From positions 3,854 through 67,853 of the forward strand of contig DATKZQ010000017.1 in NCBI GenBank assembly GCA_035527895.1: DNA of 64,000 bases, written 5' to 3'. Below the pieces are notes generated by a model. It searched no databases and was not told the DNA's origin. It saw nothing but the letters and a program-made list of their open reading frames with translations. Within the stretch, counting starts at the first letter, position 1. Every line of letters begins with the position of its first letter. This stretch comes from JADFWK01 sp035527895. GTDB taxonomy: Bacteria > Desulfobacterota > DSM-4660 > Desulfatiglandales > B25-G16. Of the stretch, positions 55,668-64,000 are shown piece by piece. The translations under genes and the position numbers were made by a program.

Positions 55668-56876
55668 TCAGATTATGCCTAGTTTTTTTCCTTCCTGTTC
55701 TGCGATTTCGAGGGTCTGATCTAGCTCTTCATCGGTATGGATGGCCATAAATGATGTCCGAATCAGGGCGCGGTTCGGAGGAACACCCGGGCTTACGACC
55801 GGATTGACATACACGCCTCTGTCAAAGAGGTTTTTCCAGAAAAGGAAGGTCTTTTGGTTATCCCCGATAATCAGGGGCACAATGGGTGTTTCGCTTTTTC
55901 CGATATTGAAACCCATGCTTGAGAAGCCCTGTATCATTTTGCGGGCTATTTCCTGCAATCTGATTACACGTTGGGGTTCTCGTTCAATGATGCCAAGGGC
56001 CGCCATGACTGCGGCAATATTAGCAGGAGGCATGCTTGCGCTGAAGATGAGCGGTCGCGAGACATGCTTGATGTAATCAATGACCCTTTCCTCACCTGCC
56101 ACAAAACCGCCTATTGAGCCGAAAGCCTTGGAGAAGGTGCACATGATCAAGTCGGGCCCTTCTTGATCGTGGTAAAATTCTGTTGTGCCGCGGCCCGTCT
56201 TACCTATTACACCTATTGCATGGGCGTCGTCCAGATAGAGCCCGACACGGTATTTTTCGCACAGGGCCTTGAGCTCAGGAAGCTTGGCAATATCTCCCTC
56301 CATACTGAAAACACCATCGGTTACAAGCAGCTTTGCCGCTTCAGGGGGGATACCTGAGAGCTTTTTTTCCAGGTCCTCCAAATCATTATGCTTGAATCGG
56401 TGGATGTTGACTTTGCGATTTAGGCCAAGGGCGAGAAAAATGCCATCCATGATGGAAGCATGGTTAAATTTGTCGGTAAGCACGTGCTCCCCGCGCCCAA
56501 CAAGTGCGGATATCGAACCCAGGTTAGTCTGATAGCCTGTGGTAAAGCAGAGAGCTGCTTCTTTGCCTACGAAGACAGCGAGCCGTTCCTCGAGTTCTTC
56601 GTGGAGGGTCAGCGTTCCATTCATGAAGCGTGAGCCGGAACAGCTTGTTCCATATTTCTTGATAGCCTCTATGCTTGCTTCGCGAACCTCCGGGTCTAAG
56701 GCAAGCCCGAGATAGTTATTTGAGCCGGCCATGATAAGTTCCCGACCCTCAATGATTACCCTTGATCCCCGAGAGCCCTGAATGGGCTTGAAATAAGGAT
56801 AAAGACCGAATTCTCGAGCTTTCACTGCTTCTGTGAAGTTATAGCATTTCTGGAAAATCCCTGGTGTACCGTTCAT
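55668..56876 (-). CDS. Alpha-oxoamine synthase, serine palmitoyltransferase-like
   Basis: 402 residues. AGSNNYLGLALDPEVREASI, KYGTSCSGSRFMNGTLTLHE, LTDKFNHASIMDG (His139 stacks on PLP), LYLDDAHAIGVIG (Asp216/217, His219) and MCTFSKAFGSIGGF with the PLP lysine Lys250. The GSRFMNGTL.LHEELE pattern is closest to bacterial serine palmitoyltransferases rather than KBL or BioF; the SDR next door (56947) reads as a ketosphinganine reductase, which supports this. Reaction: Ser plus acyl-CoA or acyl-ACP to 3-ketosphinganine. 2-amino-3-ketobutyrate CoA ligase and BioF are the alternatives. Confidence 0.85.
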   Translation of the reverse strand: MNGTPGIFQKCYNFTEAVKAREFGLYPYFKPIQGSRGSRVIIEGRELIMAGSNNYLGLALDPEVREASIEAIKKYGTSCSGSRFMNGTLTLHEELEERLAVFVGKEAALCFTTGYQTNLGSISALVGRGEHVLTDKFNHASIMDGIFLALGLNRKVNIHRFKHNDLEDLEKKLSGIPPEAAKLLVTDGVFSMEGDIAKLPELKALCEKYRVGLYLDDAHAIGVIGKTGRGTTEFYHDQEGPDLIMCTFSKAFGSIGGFVAGEERVIDYIKHVSRPLIFSASMPPANIAAVMAALGIIEREPQRVIRLQEIARKMIQGFSSMGFNIGKSETPIVPLIIGDNQKTFLFWKNLFDRGVYVNPVVSPGVPPNRALIRTSFMAIHTDEELDQTLEIAEQEGKKLGII

Positions 56877-56946
56877 ACTTCCCCCTGAAATCTTGGCATC
56901 TTCATCATCGTGCGTATCCTAGAAAGCACTCGCATTTTCTTTGCTC

Positions 56947-57768
56947 TCAGGTGCCGTGCTTCTGCACCCGTCGTATCTCTCGGTCCATCATCCAGTTAAC
57001 CCAGGTGGGAAAAAGACGTTTTGCCAGATAGATCATTTTTCCTGAAAAACCGGAGATAATCATGAATTCCCCCTTTTCCATGCCGCGGATACAGGCCTTT
57101 GCAACAGCCTCAGCGCTCATTGGCTTTGATTTTTCTGAAAGAGCTTTGGTTTCAGCTGGTTTTGTCTTATTTTCTTCGGCAAGTTGCGGCGTATCGGTAT
57201 CGGGGGGACAGAGGACTGAAACACTAATGCCGTATCTCTTAAGCTCTGCTCTGAGTGCTTCGGATAGGCCGATCACTCCAAACTTGGATGCGCTGTAGGC
57301 GGTGTATCCAAACGTTCCAATAAAACCGGCGATAGATGAGATGTTGACAATAGTTCCACCTTTGTCTCTCATATATGGTTCCAAAACCCTAATCACATTC
57401 CATGTCCCTATCAGGTTTATCGTGATTACGTCAACTAACTTTTCATATGGAATTTCTTGGAAATAGTTAGGATAGGCAATACCTGCCGAATTGACGAGAA
57501 TATCAGGAGCACCGTAAGTCTCTGCGGTCCTGGAAAGCGTGTCTCGGACCTGATCCATTTTGGAGACATCAACCGAGACGAGATGAACCGTCTGGCGCTC
57601 TTTGCTCGTAAGTGATTGAAGATCTTCACGAGCAGACTCAAGCCTTTCATGGTTTCTTGCTATGAGCACCACTGTTGCCCCGCACCTTAGGAGTTCCCTG
57701 GCAATCGCCAGACCGATTCCGCTGGAACCACCGGTAATGTATGCGGTTTTTGCTGAATAATTTTTCAT
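56947..57768 (-). CDS. Short-chain dehydrogenase resembling 3-ketosphinganine reductase
   Basis: 273 residues, classical SDR. TAYITGGSSGIGLAIARELL (TGxxxGIG at 12-19), ILVNSAGIAYP (NAG-type), VNISSIAGFIGTFGYTAYSA with Ser145, Tyr158 and Lys162 as catalytic triad. The later SVLCPPDTDTPQLAEENKTK, PAETKALSE matches the PPDTDTPG..EENKTKP signature of eukaryotic KDSR, making 3-ketodihydrosphingosine the likely substrate. ATG 57768 is chosen as the start of the fold; the longer frame upstream lacks homology. It lies 70 bases upstream of the palmitoyltransferase-like gene in the same direction. Confidence 0.85.
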   Translation of the reverse strand: MKNYSAKTAYITGGSSGIGLAIARELLRCGATVVLIARNHERLESAREDLQSLTSKERQTVHLVSVDVSKMDQVRDTLSRTAETYGAPDILVNSAGIAYPNYFQEIPYEKLVDVITINLIGTWNVIRVLEPYMRDKGGTIVNISSIAGFIGTFGYTAYSASKFGVIGLSEALRAELKRYGISVSVLCPPDTDTPQLAEENKTKPAETKALSEKSKPMSAEAVAKACIRGMEKGEFMIISGFSGKMIYLAKRLFPTWVNWMMDREIRRVQKHGT

Positions 57769-58486
57769 AGCCTGATAGGCCCTGCCTTTTTTTGGAAAAG
57801 GTGCATGCTCACGTAAGACCGAAAAGCCATGGGTTCCATGGTCTAATTCGCAAAAACCGGTGCCATCGGAGGACCGGAGAGGCAGAAGCATGGCATTATT
57901 GGGAAATCAGCGAAAGAATGAAAAAAAGGGCACGACTTCTGGCTGCCATGCCGATTAACGGTTTCTCTAAAGGTTGTCACGAGCACCATGAGCGTTAATT
58001 CTTTCGAAATATTACATGTCAGCAGATTTTTCAGTACACAACAGAAAACAAGGAGACGCGTATTCGGCGGAAAGAAGCATAGGCGAAAGATCACGGAGTG
58101 TCAATAATTAATCCGGAACCCCAAATGATCAAAAACACAGGACCGTTGCTCAACGTCAAGGACTGCGAGTGTCGGGATATGGTCCCTAATGCCTGCTCAT
58201 ATAAGGGGAGAAGCGTGTTTTGGGATGAGGCTCTCTTTTGGGACAACTGCGGCCTTGAGCGTTTCATGATTCGTTCATTCATTTACTGGCCCTCTGCAGA
58301 GCAGTTATTTACCTGTACTTTCGGTATGTGGCACAGGCCGTTTTCACGTCTCGTATCACCCGCCATTACTCAGAGAGATATTCGGGTCATTTTTGTTTGC
58401 TTGCTTTAGAGGCCGATATCCTGTAGAAATGAACTTTATTCCATTATTATCCCTATAAAGTCTGATAGATCTAAACCGAATCCCAG
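57769..58486. other. Divergent intergenic region between SDR and acyltransferase
   Basis: About 720 bases. Promoters for both directions should lie here but none stands out. The frame at 58098-58409 has no ribosome site or known domain and is not called. I looked for an acyl carrier protein (DSL motif), which sphingolipid loci often include, and found none. Confidence 0.45.
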
Positions 58487-59374
58487 ATGCGCCTTCAAGA
58501 TTTCTTTAGCAGCAGACCGATTACACAGCTCGGTATTTACTTGGCCCAGTATGTGCCCAAAAGGATCGGGTATCGGCTGGCACAGATTGCAGCCACTATC
58601 ATTGCACGCCGAAGGCCTCAGGTTTATTGGACGGTTCGGGGCAATTTGCGCCAGATCGTTGGCCCGGAGGCAGAGGAAAAGGCACTTCACAACATGGCGC
58701 GTCAACTCTTTGCTCATGCCGGGCAGACCTACTATGACTTTTTCCATCTCATAGGCCGGCCCCCGGAAGTGCATGCCGAGATGGTACGCATCCCCGAATC
58801 TATGCTTACCTGTATTAGATCGGAAATGAGTAGAGGTCGGGGTGTTCTGCTGCTGGGAACGCATATGAGCAACTTCGATCTTGTTTTATTGGCCTTCGGA
58901 GCATATGGGTTTCCCGTTCAGGTGCTCACCGTATCGGACCCGGTACCGGGTTTCCACGTATTGAATCGTCTACGGATCAGGGCGGGTTTTGAGGTCACCC
59001 CAATCACACCTGAATCGCTGCGGGCGGCTGTCCGCCGATTGAAAGGCGGTGGTATCGTTGTAACCGCCGGGGATCGCCCCATCCCAGAGGATCGTGAGTT
59101 GATCAGCTTCTTCGGCCGCCCGGCTTACTTACCCCTGGGGCCTGCAAGATTGGCAATGATGAGCGAAGCAACAGTTCTCATGGGCGGCTGCCAGTATGAC
59201 CCAAAACAGGGTTATGTTTTGGAGGTTACAGGACCTATTGAACTGGTGCGTACCGGCAACTGGCGAAAAGATGTGCTTGATAATACCACTAAGCTTACCA
59301 GTGTTTTGGAAAGGTATGTCCGCGCACATCCTGAGCAGTGGATGATGTTCTACCCACTTTGGCCGGAGTCGTGA
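58487..59374 (+). CDS. LpxL/HtrB-like lysophospholipid (lauroyl-type) acyltransferase
   Basis: 295 residues. N-terminal hydrophobic start, then RRPQVYWTVRGNLRQIVGPE, LFAHAGQTYYDFFHLIGRPP. The acyltransferase motif is RGVLLLGTHMSNFDLVLLAF (H-x4-D: His near 124) and GIVVTAGDRPIPEDRELI; AYLPLGPARLAMMSEATVLM fits the second block. LpxL-family enzymes add acyl chains to lipid A or similar lipids. In this setting it may acylate a sphingoid base or a related lipid; inferred. It is oriented away from the SPT/SDR pair, toward DedA. Confidence 0.85.
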   Translation: MRLQDFFSSRPITQLGIYLAQYVPKRIGYRLAQIAATIIARRRPQVYWTVRGNLRQIVGPEAEEKALHNMARQLFAHAGQTYYDFFHLIGRPPEVHAEMVRIPESMLTCIRSEMSRGRGVLLLGTHMSNFDLVLLAFGAYGFPVQVLTVSDPVPGFHVLNRLRIRAGFEVTPITPESLRAAVRRLKGGGIVVTAGDRPIPEDRELISFFGRPAYLPLGPARLAMMSEATVLMGGCQYDPKQGYVLEVTGPIELVRTGNWRKDVLDNTTKLTSVLERYVRAHPEQWMMFYPLWPES

Positions 59375-59425
59375 AAGGTCTCGGCTCATCGTTTTTCACC
59401 CTATGCTATCGAACAGGTTTACTAT

Positions 59426-60082
59426 ATGGAGTCGCTGATTGAGGTAGTTCAACGCTTTTGGGCCGACCTGCAGAACGGGCAGGTCCTTGAGCTCGGCTAT
59501 TGGACTTACATCGTGCTGGCACTGTGTAACATGGTACAGGGACCGCTCGTCACCTTGTTGGGCGCCGCGGCCGCGTCGGCAGGGCTCCTGCGCCCGAGCC
59601 TGGTCTTCATAGCGTCGGTCACCGGGCATCTGACTGCCGACATCGTGTGGTATTCATTAGGGCATGCAGGCAAAATTGAATGGTTCAGCCGGCTGATGCC
59701 GGCACACCGTAAGCATATCGAGAAGTTGCAGCGGGGAATGCACCGTAATGCCAGGAAGATACTGTTGATGGCCAAGCTCTCTTCTGGTTTGGCCGTGCCA
59801 GCCCTCATTGCGGCAGGGCTCACAAGGGTTGCCTGGCGAAGGTGTTTTCCGATCGTACTGGTGGGGGAGGTGCTCTGCACCAGCATACTCATGCTCACCG
59901 GTTACTATGCCACCGAAGCGATTATTCGACGGGCTGATTGGGGCATGCTGTTTGTGATATTGGGACTTTTAGTCATTTTCCTACTAATGCTTTTTTGGGT
60001 CATTCCGCGTGCCTTGCGGCGAAACGAGCGATTGAGCAAGTTGGCAATCGAAGGTGATGGCAAGCTAGAGGCCGGGAGGTAA
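59426..60082 (+). CDS. DedA-family membrane protein
   Basis: 218 residues. DedA fold: LCNMVQGPLVTLLGAAAASA, SLVFIASVTGHLTADIVWYS, then KHIEKLQRGMHRNARKILLM, AKLSSGLAVPALIAAGLTRV and AWRRCFPIVLVGEVLCTSIL. The F/Y...G..LP/VPG-type re-entrant elements are present but the usual acidic Glu/Asp pair is partly altered. DedA proteins flip phospholipids or act in membrane homeostasis. The ATG at 59426 has no strong ribosome site. Between an acyltransferase and a CDP-alcohol transferase gene, a role in moving the lipid product is plausible. Confidence 0.85.
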   Translation: MESLIEVVQRFWADLQNGQVLELGYWTYIVLALCNMVQGPLVTLLGAAAASAGLLRPSLVFIASVTGHLTADIVWYSLGHAGKIEWFSRLMPAHRKHIEKLQRGMHRNARKILLMAKLSSGLAVPALIAAGLTRVAWRRCFPIVLVGEVLCTSILMLTGYYATEAIIRRADWGMLFVILGLLVIFLLMLFWVIPRALRRNERLSKLAIEGDGKLEAGR

Positions 60083-60110
60083 GAACAGTGACCTGGTCCG
60101 AGAAGAACCC

Positions 60111-60294
60111 GGTCATGCCCATTTTCGCAAGGCGATATCTATTGGCCTCACGGGATGTGGTCACAGAGGTTGGGTTTAGAAAACCTAGACGGAGACTCCT
60201 AGGGCTTTTGCGGTGTAAACCCCACCTCTGTGACCACTACAAGACTCGGTGGAATTCTTTTTTAAGATATCGCCTTTCGAAAACAGCCATGACC
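60111..60294. repeat. Palindromic MITE-like element, family B
   Basis: GGTCATGCCCATTTTCGCAA (60111-60130) pairs with the complement of the right end (TTTCGAAAACAGCCATGACC, 60275-60294). Inner arms GGCGATATCT..AGATATCGCC and GTGGTCACAGAGGTTGGG / CCCACCTCTGTGACCAC also pair. Length about 184 bp. Sits between DedA and the CDP-alcohol transferase gene. Different sequence from family A. Confidence 0.7.
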
Positions 60295-60476
60295 TCCTTT
60301 GGTGTATGAGTGATACTAATAGCTTAGTGTCGCTCCATGGGTACTTGAAAAGAGCTATTCAAAAGGGTGAAGAAAAAAAAGATATCCATATCCCTCAACA
60401 GCAGCAAGTCAGGCAGAATCGATGCGCATCACTGTTTTGGGGAGCTAAAGCAATAATCGAATAGACGAAATGCCAA

Positions 60477-61145
60477 ATGAGAGAGACGGAATCGCATAAG
60501 AGGATCAACGACATTCTATTAGGTCCGCTCGAAAGACCGGCATTACAATGGCTGGCTGCACGTATGCCAAGATGGGTGAACCCCGACATCTTGACCGGCG
60601 TGGGTCTGTTGGGCTCGGTGGTCATCTTTTTCAGCTACTGGCTCACCAACATTACCGCGCACTTTTTGTGGCTGGCCAGCCTAGGGCTCGTGATCAACTG
60701 GTTCGGTGATAGCCTGGACGGCACACTGGCCCGGTATCGGAAGATTGAGAGGCCGAAATACGGTTTTTTTATCGACCACACGGTTGATGCCGTCAGCACC
60801 CTGCTCATTGTTTTCGGCCTCGGCTTATCACCGTATGTCAAGTTTGAGATTGCATGCCTGGCCTTAATCGGCTACCTATTGATGTCCGTTTTCGTTTACA
60901 TCCGGACCTATGTGCAGGGTGTTTTCAAGATTTCCTACGGGGGGTTTGGCCCCACAGAGGTGAGGCTCATCCTAATCATAGCAAATACGATAATCTATTT
61001 TCTCGGGAACCCTGTTGTAACACTGCCTTTTGGCGCACTGTCCATTTATGATCTGATCGCCGGTATTGTTGCCATAGCCCTCACCGTGATCTTTTTGGTT
61101 TCAACGATCAGGCAGGCTCGGGAGTTGGCAAAGCTGGGGGAGTGA
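60477..61145 (+). CDS. CDP-alcohol phosphatidyltransferase family protein
   Basis: 222 residues, six helices. The family motif D-x2-DG-x2-AR-x9-G-x3-D-x3-D is complete: NWFGDSLDGTLARYRKIERP, KYGFFIDHTVD, with Asp78, Asp81/Gly82, Arg86, Gly96, Asp100, Asp104. These bind Mg and the CDP-alcohol head group. Within a putative sphingolipid cluster it could attach phosphoethanolamine, phosphoinositol or another head group to ceramide or diacylglycerol; the alcohol is not predictable. Start ATG 60477; GAAATGCCAA upstream lacks a strong ribosome site. Confidence 0.9.
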   Translation: MRETESHKRINDILLGPLERPALQWLAARMPRWVNPDILTGVGLLGSVVIFFSYWLTNITAHFLWLASLGLVINWFGDSLDGTLARYRKIERPKYGFFIDHTVDAVSTLLIVFGLGLSPYVKFEIACLALIGYLLMSVFVYIRTYVQGVFKISYGGFGPTEVRLILIIANTIIYFLGNPVVTLPFGALSIYDLIAGIVAIALTVIFLVSTIRQARELAKLGE

Positions 61146-61367
61146 GGTGCAGGATCAGGCATTTCCGTAAGCGATTTGTGGGTAGGGCCACCAGGAAGAG
61201 AAGTTTTTAAAAGATTTTACAGGTGTGATCTCTGTAGACTGTCTTTGCCCTTTACGTGCAGCACATTTGTCCCGAGAAACCGGATGTCTTTGTCGGCGGA
61301 ACTAATTATCGTATGCCAAAAAGGCAGTCCGTGGCGATAGACAAACTCATGATTCCCCGAGGAGACT

Positions 61368-62498
61368 ATGATGATAGCAATCGAGAGAGCAGATACGAGC
61401 AACAGAGCTCAGGTTCGGCGCTTTATTGAATTTCCTTTTCGGCTCTATGATCGACATCCACAATGGGTTCCGCCTATACGCAGCGATGTAGCCCTCATGC
61501 TCAACCCCAAAAAGCACCCGTTCTACGAGCACTCTACGGCCGATTTCTTTTTCGCTGTAAGGGACGGCAGGGACGTGGGGCGGATTGCTGCGCTGGAGAA
61601 TCGTAACTCTAACCGCTATCATGATATACGAATAGCACAGTTTTACCTATTTGAGTGTGAGGATGACAGAGAAGCCGCCGGAGCCCTATTTCAAAGAGTA
61701 TTCGAATGGGCCAAGGAGCGTAACTTGGACACCGTGGTCGGCCCCAAGGGATTCAGCCCCTTTGACGGCTACGGCCTCTTGCAGGAGGGCTTTGAACATC
61801 GGCAAATGATGAACATGATGAACTACAACTACGAATACTACCTTCGCCTGATGGAGGAAAACGGATTCAAGAAGGAGGTCGATTTTGTATCACACTTCGT
61901 CTCCCCGGAAGAGGTCCGACTGCCTGATCGTGTTTATAGTATTGCCGAGCGGGCCAAAAGACGCCACCGATTGGAGGTCATCCGATTCAATACGAAGCGA
62001 GAGTTGCGCAGGTGGGCTGGAAAAATCGGCACGTCCTATAACCGTGCTTTCGTAAAGAATTGGGAATACGTACCTCTAACCGAACGAGAAATAGCATTCG
62101 TTGTTGACACCATTATGCTGGTCGCCAATCCAAAGCTCATTAAGATCATCGCACGAGACGGCGATGTGGTCGGCTTCGCCTTTGGATGGCCGGACGTTTC
62201 TGCGGCAATGCAGCGTTGTAAAGGAAGGCTGTTTCCATTCGGGATTATTGACTTGCTGTTAGAGATGCGCCGCACATCATGGATATCCGGCAACGGGATG
62301 GGAATCCTTCCGGAGTTTCAGGGACGAGGCGGCAACGCATTGCTGTACGTAGAAATGGAAAAAACAGTGCGTGATTATGGCTTCAAATACCATGAGATGA
62401 CCCAGATCGCCGAGACCGCTGTCCAGATGCGTAAAGACCTGGAGACGCTGGGCGGAAAACCGTATAAGAACCACCGGGTGTTTACAAGGACTCTCTGA
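61368..62498 (+). CDS. GNAT-family acyltransferase, candidate bacterial ceramide synthase
   Basis: 376 residues. First part: FIEFPFRLYDRHPQWVPPIR, SDVALMLNPKKHPFYEHSTA and DFFFAVRDGRDVGRIAALEN (a partial GNAT fold), NLDTVVGPKGFSPFDGYGLL. Second part: IIARDGDVVGFAFGWPDVSA, and GNGMGILPEFQGRGGNALLY (the GNAT acyl-CoA loop Q-x-x-G-x-G/A), then MTQIAETAVQMRKDLETLGG. The layout is like the double-GNAT proteins to which the Caulobacter ceramide synthase bCerS belongs (recollection). With a palmitoyltransferase and a ketosphinganine reductase nearby it is a plausible N-acyltransferase for sphinganine. GAGGAGA lies nine bases upstream of ATG 61368. Confidence 0.75.
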   Translation: MMIAIERADTSNRAQVRRFIEFPFRLYDRHPQWVPPIRSDVALMLNPKKHPFYEHSTADFFFAVRDGRDVGRIAALENRNSNRYHDIRIAQFYLFECEDDREAAGALFQRVFEWAKERNLDTVVGPKGFSPFDGYGLLQEGFEHRQMMNMMNYNYEYYLRLMEENGFKKEVDFVSHFVSPEEVRLPDRVYSIAERAKRRHRLEVIRFNTKRELRRWAGKIGTSYNRAFVKNWEYVPLTEREIAFVVDTIMLVANPKLIKIIARDGDVVGFAFGWPDVSAAMQRCKGRLFPFGIIDLLLEMRRTSWISGNGMGILPEFQGRGGNALLYVEMEKTVRDYGFKYHEMTQIAETAVQMRKDLETLGGKPYKNHRVFTRTL

Positions 62499-62616
62499 GT
62501 CCCGGGGCGGGTGATGCTACGATGGCAGGGGCACCACCCTTTTAGACTGGGCTGTCACATTAGCACCTGACCCCGGCGCTTCGCTTCAGGGTTATACATG
62601 AAAGAAACGGTATGGT

Positions 62617-62795
62617 GAGCATGGAGATATCTTTTTTGCTCTGCCCTCCCAACAAGGCCCCGTACAGGGCCGTTTCAAACCGACGCACCTCCCCATAAGC
62701 CTTAGCACTAAGGTACCAGCCTGTGTGCGCCGTTTTGAAACGCCCACTCCTCTGAACCATGAGAGGACAGAGTCAAAAAAAGACATCTCCATGCT
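62617..62795. repeat. Palindromic MITE-like element, family A, copy 2
   Basis: About 179 bp, from GAGCATGGAGATATCTTTTT to AAAAAAGACATCTCCATGCT. Its core (GGCCGTTTCAAACCGACGCA, then TGTGCGCCGTTTTGAAACGC) is an inverted version of copy 1 (33273-33457). No gene is present in 62499-62871 apart from this element. Confidence 0.8.
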
Positions 62796-62871
62796 ATGGT
62801 ATCGTTAGTTTCTTAGGAGAAAGGACTTCCCGATAGCGGCAGCATGACCGTTCGGACTCTCTTGGCCGGTC

Positions 62872-63969
62872 TCAGCTTTGGTCATCCATGGCGATGGTCT
62901 TATAGGGATTGCTGCAAGGGGGCCCTTCGGTATAGAGCATCTTCCCTTCCGACAGATCCATGATCGTTGAGCACAGCGTCTCCCACTGATCGATAAGCTC
63001 GTACCGCTCGTCTCGATGCCGACAGATGGAATTGGGGTGACCGAAGTGATCTGTCAACACCTCTTTGATTGTATCCCATCCGAGCCTTCCCTTCCTCTCA
63101 TCGAAAAGCCGGAAAGCCCGGTTGCTGCGGAATATGGTGTCCGGGAGCGTGCTTTTACCCGTGTCTCTGACCCGGAGGTTTGGAGATTGGAAATGGTTGG
63201 CATGGGTGAGAATACCGCCCTCGGGGTAGAGGAATAACACGTCGTTAGGGGTGTTTTCTGCATCAATTGCCTCCCCCTCTCTATGGGCAATCACCATATT
63301 CATGGAGTTAGGCCCCACAAAGGTCAAAAGCATTTTAAGGCAGTCTGGCAGGTTTGTCGAGTTGAGTGCGGCTCTGAGTTTAATGAGGAACGGCAAGCCA
63401 AGCTTGAAGGTATCAGTCTCACACCGAATGTAGTTTATGCACACGCCCATGCCTGCTGAGTTGAAACCTCGATGGCCGATTGTTCCCGCCTCAGCGTGCA
63501 TGATGATATCGGGTTTGTCCTTCTGGTGGAGCTTCAAGATTATGCACGAGTTTTCTGCTTCGGCACGCCAATCCCAATTCTGGCCAATGTACATGTGTTG
63601 GTTCTGTGTAGCTTCCGGAAGGAGGGCAAAGGAGGTGCATCCTTCCAGGGTCGAGTTTTGCATAGCATTTGGAAGGCATGCGAAGGTCACCTCTGTTCTC
63701 GCATTGAGGGATAAGATCTCCTCGAACCTCAAGCCCGAGCCTTCCGCCACGCCTCGCAGCTCCTCAAGGATTTCAGGATCGCACTCTTCGATATATGGCA
63801 CAAATCCCTGGATCTCCTTCAAAATCTCCTCACGCCTTGAACCGCCGAAGCGCTCCCATAGGCTCATATAGAATCGGACATTATCCTCAATTGCCTTTTT
63901 GGCCTGGCTACCATGCTGAAATCCCAGATCGTACGGTGCGCCACGTGCTGAAATAATCGGTACCTTCAT
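62872..63969 (-). CDS. C45-type (acyl-CoA:6-APA acyltransferase-like) autoproteolytic hydrolase
   Basis: 365 residues. VPIISARGAPYDLGFQHGSQ at the N-terminus, PEILEELRGVAEGSGLRFEE, and the maturation/catalytic site NSTLEGCTSFALLPEATQNQ with Cys111, where self-cleavage would expose an N-terminal nucleophile. YIGQNWDWRAEAENSCIILK and RGFNSAGMGVCINYIRC follow the family. Relatives make or cut acyl-amide bonds (penicillin acyltransferase, peptide amidases); the substrate here is unknown, although a ceramidase-like amide activity would fit the lipid locus by context. AAGGAGGAAG precedes ATG 63969. Confidence 0.85.
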   Translation of the reverse strand: MKVPIISARGAPYDLGFQHGSQAKKAIEDNVRFYMSLWERFGGSRREEILKEIQGFVPYIEECDPEILEELRGVAEGSGLRFEEILSLNARTEVTFACLPNAMQNSTLEGCTSFALLPEATQNQHMYIGQNWDWRAEAENSCIILKLHQKDKPDIIMHAEAGTIGHRGFNSAGMGVCINYIRCETDTFKLGLPFLIKLRAALNSTNLPDCLKMLLTFVGPNSMNMVIAHREGEAIDAENTPNDVLFLYPEGGILTHANHFQSPNLRVRDTGKSTLPDTIFRSNRAFRLFDERKGRLGWDTIKEVLTDHFGHPNSICRHRDERYELIDQWETLCSTIMDLSEGKMLYTEGPPCSNPYKTIAMDDQS

Positions 63970-64000
63970 ATCTTCCTCCTTGCAGTTCTCATTCGGTAAC

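Noticed and set aside
58098..58409. Plus-strand frame between the SDR and acyltransferase genes as a carrier or small enzyme
   Set aside because: No DSL phosphopantetheine motif, no domain, no ribosome site.
1..64000. CRISPR array or cas genes
   Set aside because: No regularly spaced identical short repeats and no Cas-like protein were found on either strand.

Overview
The window looks like chromosome of an anaerobic deltaproteobacterium (Desulfobacterota), possibly near the Syntrophobacterales. The grounds are gene content: TRAP carboxylate transporters, two FdhD paralogues, a homocysteine-from-sulfide gene pair (HcyBio plus NIL-ferredoxin), LarE, MOSC, Rrf2 and molybdopterin-type ThiF/MoaD genes, and two small genes with an in-frame UGA that look like selenoproteins. 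No rRNA, tRNA or CRISPR array was recognised. Assignments come from reading motifs; no database was searched.

Layout. 1-6 kb: the tail of an MDR dehydrogenase, a transposase relic, a TRAP operon (dctP-dctQ-dctM), an M50 peptidase and a small secreted protein. 6-13.5 kb: a flavin-reductase-like protein, a BrnT/BrnA toxin-antitoxin pair, a second TRAP operon, a VOC protein and a methyltransferase, interspersed with repeats. These include two truncated copies of what reads as the 5' part of a group IIC intron. 13.5-20.7 kb: UspA, transposase debris, an intact IS256-family element, then a chromosomal integron. The integron has a 3'-truncated intI (20496-20714), an attI, and at least five cassettes on the minus strand separated by four attC sites. 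The cassettes encode a frameshifted HNH-like protein, a TIR/SEFIR protein, a SEC-C protein, a membrane-anchored protein, and an Mrr-like nuclease cut off by the IS.

21-27.6 kb: a signalling operon with an HTH protein, an RsbW-like ATPase, a STAS-like regulator, a methyltransferase-like protein, a SpoIIE/PP2C phosphatase and a hybrid histidine kinase. The last two carry similar membrane sensor domains. 28-36 kb: housekeeping genes (exonuclease, MBL hydrolase, alaS, recA, thpR, cinA, pgpA). 36.2 kb: the first UGA-containing gene. 36.7-46.9 kb: a long minus-strand run devoted to sulfur and cofactors (HcyBio, NIL-ferredoxin, cysE, an FtsX/LolD-type transporter, a Cys-tailed membrane protein, larE, iscS, mnmA, fdhD, nadA).

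47-55.5 kb: a second sulfur/molybdenum region with two related XRE/two-CW loci (one a pseudogene), TusA, two E1-like enzymes, an Nramp-like transporter, a P-loop NTPase, the second UGA-containing gene, MoaD/ThiS, CutA, a second FdhD without its usual cysteine, MOSC and Rrf2. 55.6-62.5 kb: lipid genes resembling a bacterial sphingolipid pathway (serine palmitoyltransferase-like, 3-ketosphinganine-reductase-like, LpxL-like acyltransferase, DedA, CDP-alcohol phosphatidyltransferase, GNAT). The window ends with a C45-type peptidase.

The strongest unusual signals are the two paralogous selenoprotein candidates with matching SECIS-like hairpins, and the decayed integron with nuclease/TIR cassettes and intron relics.
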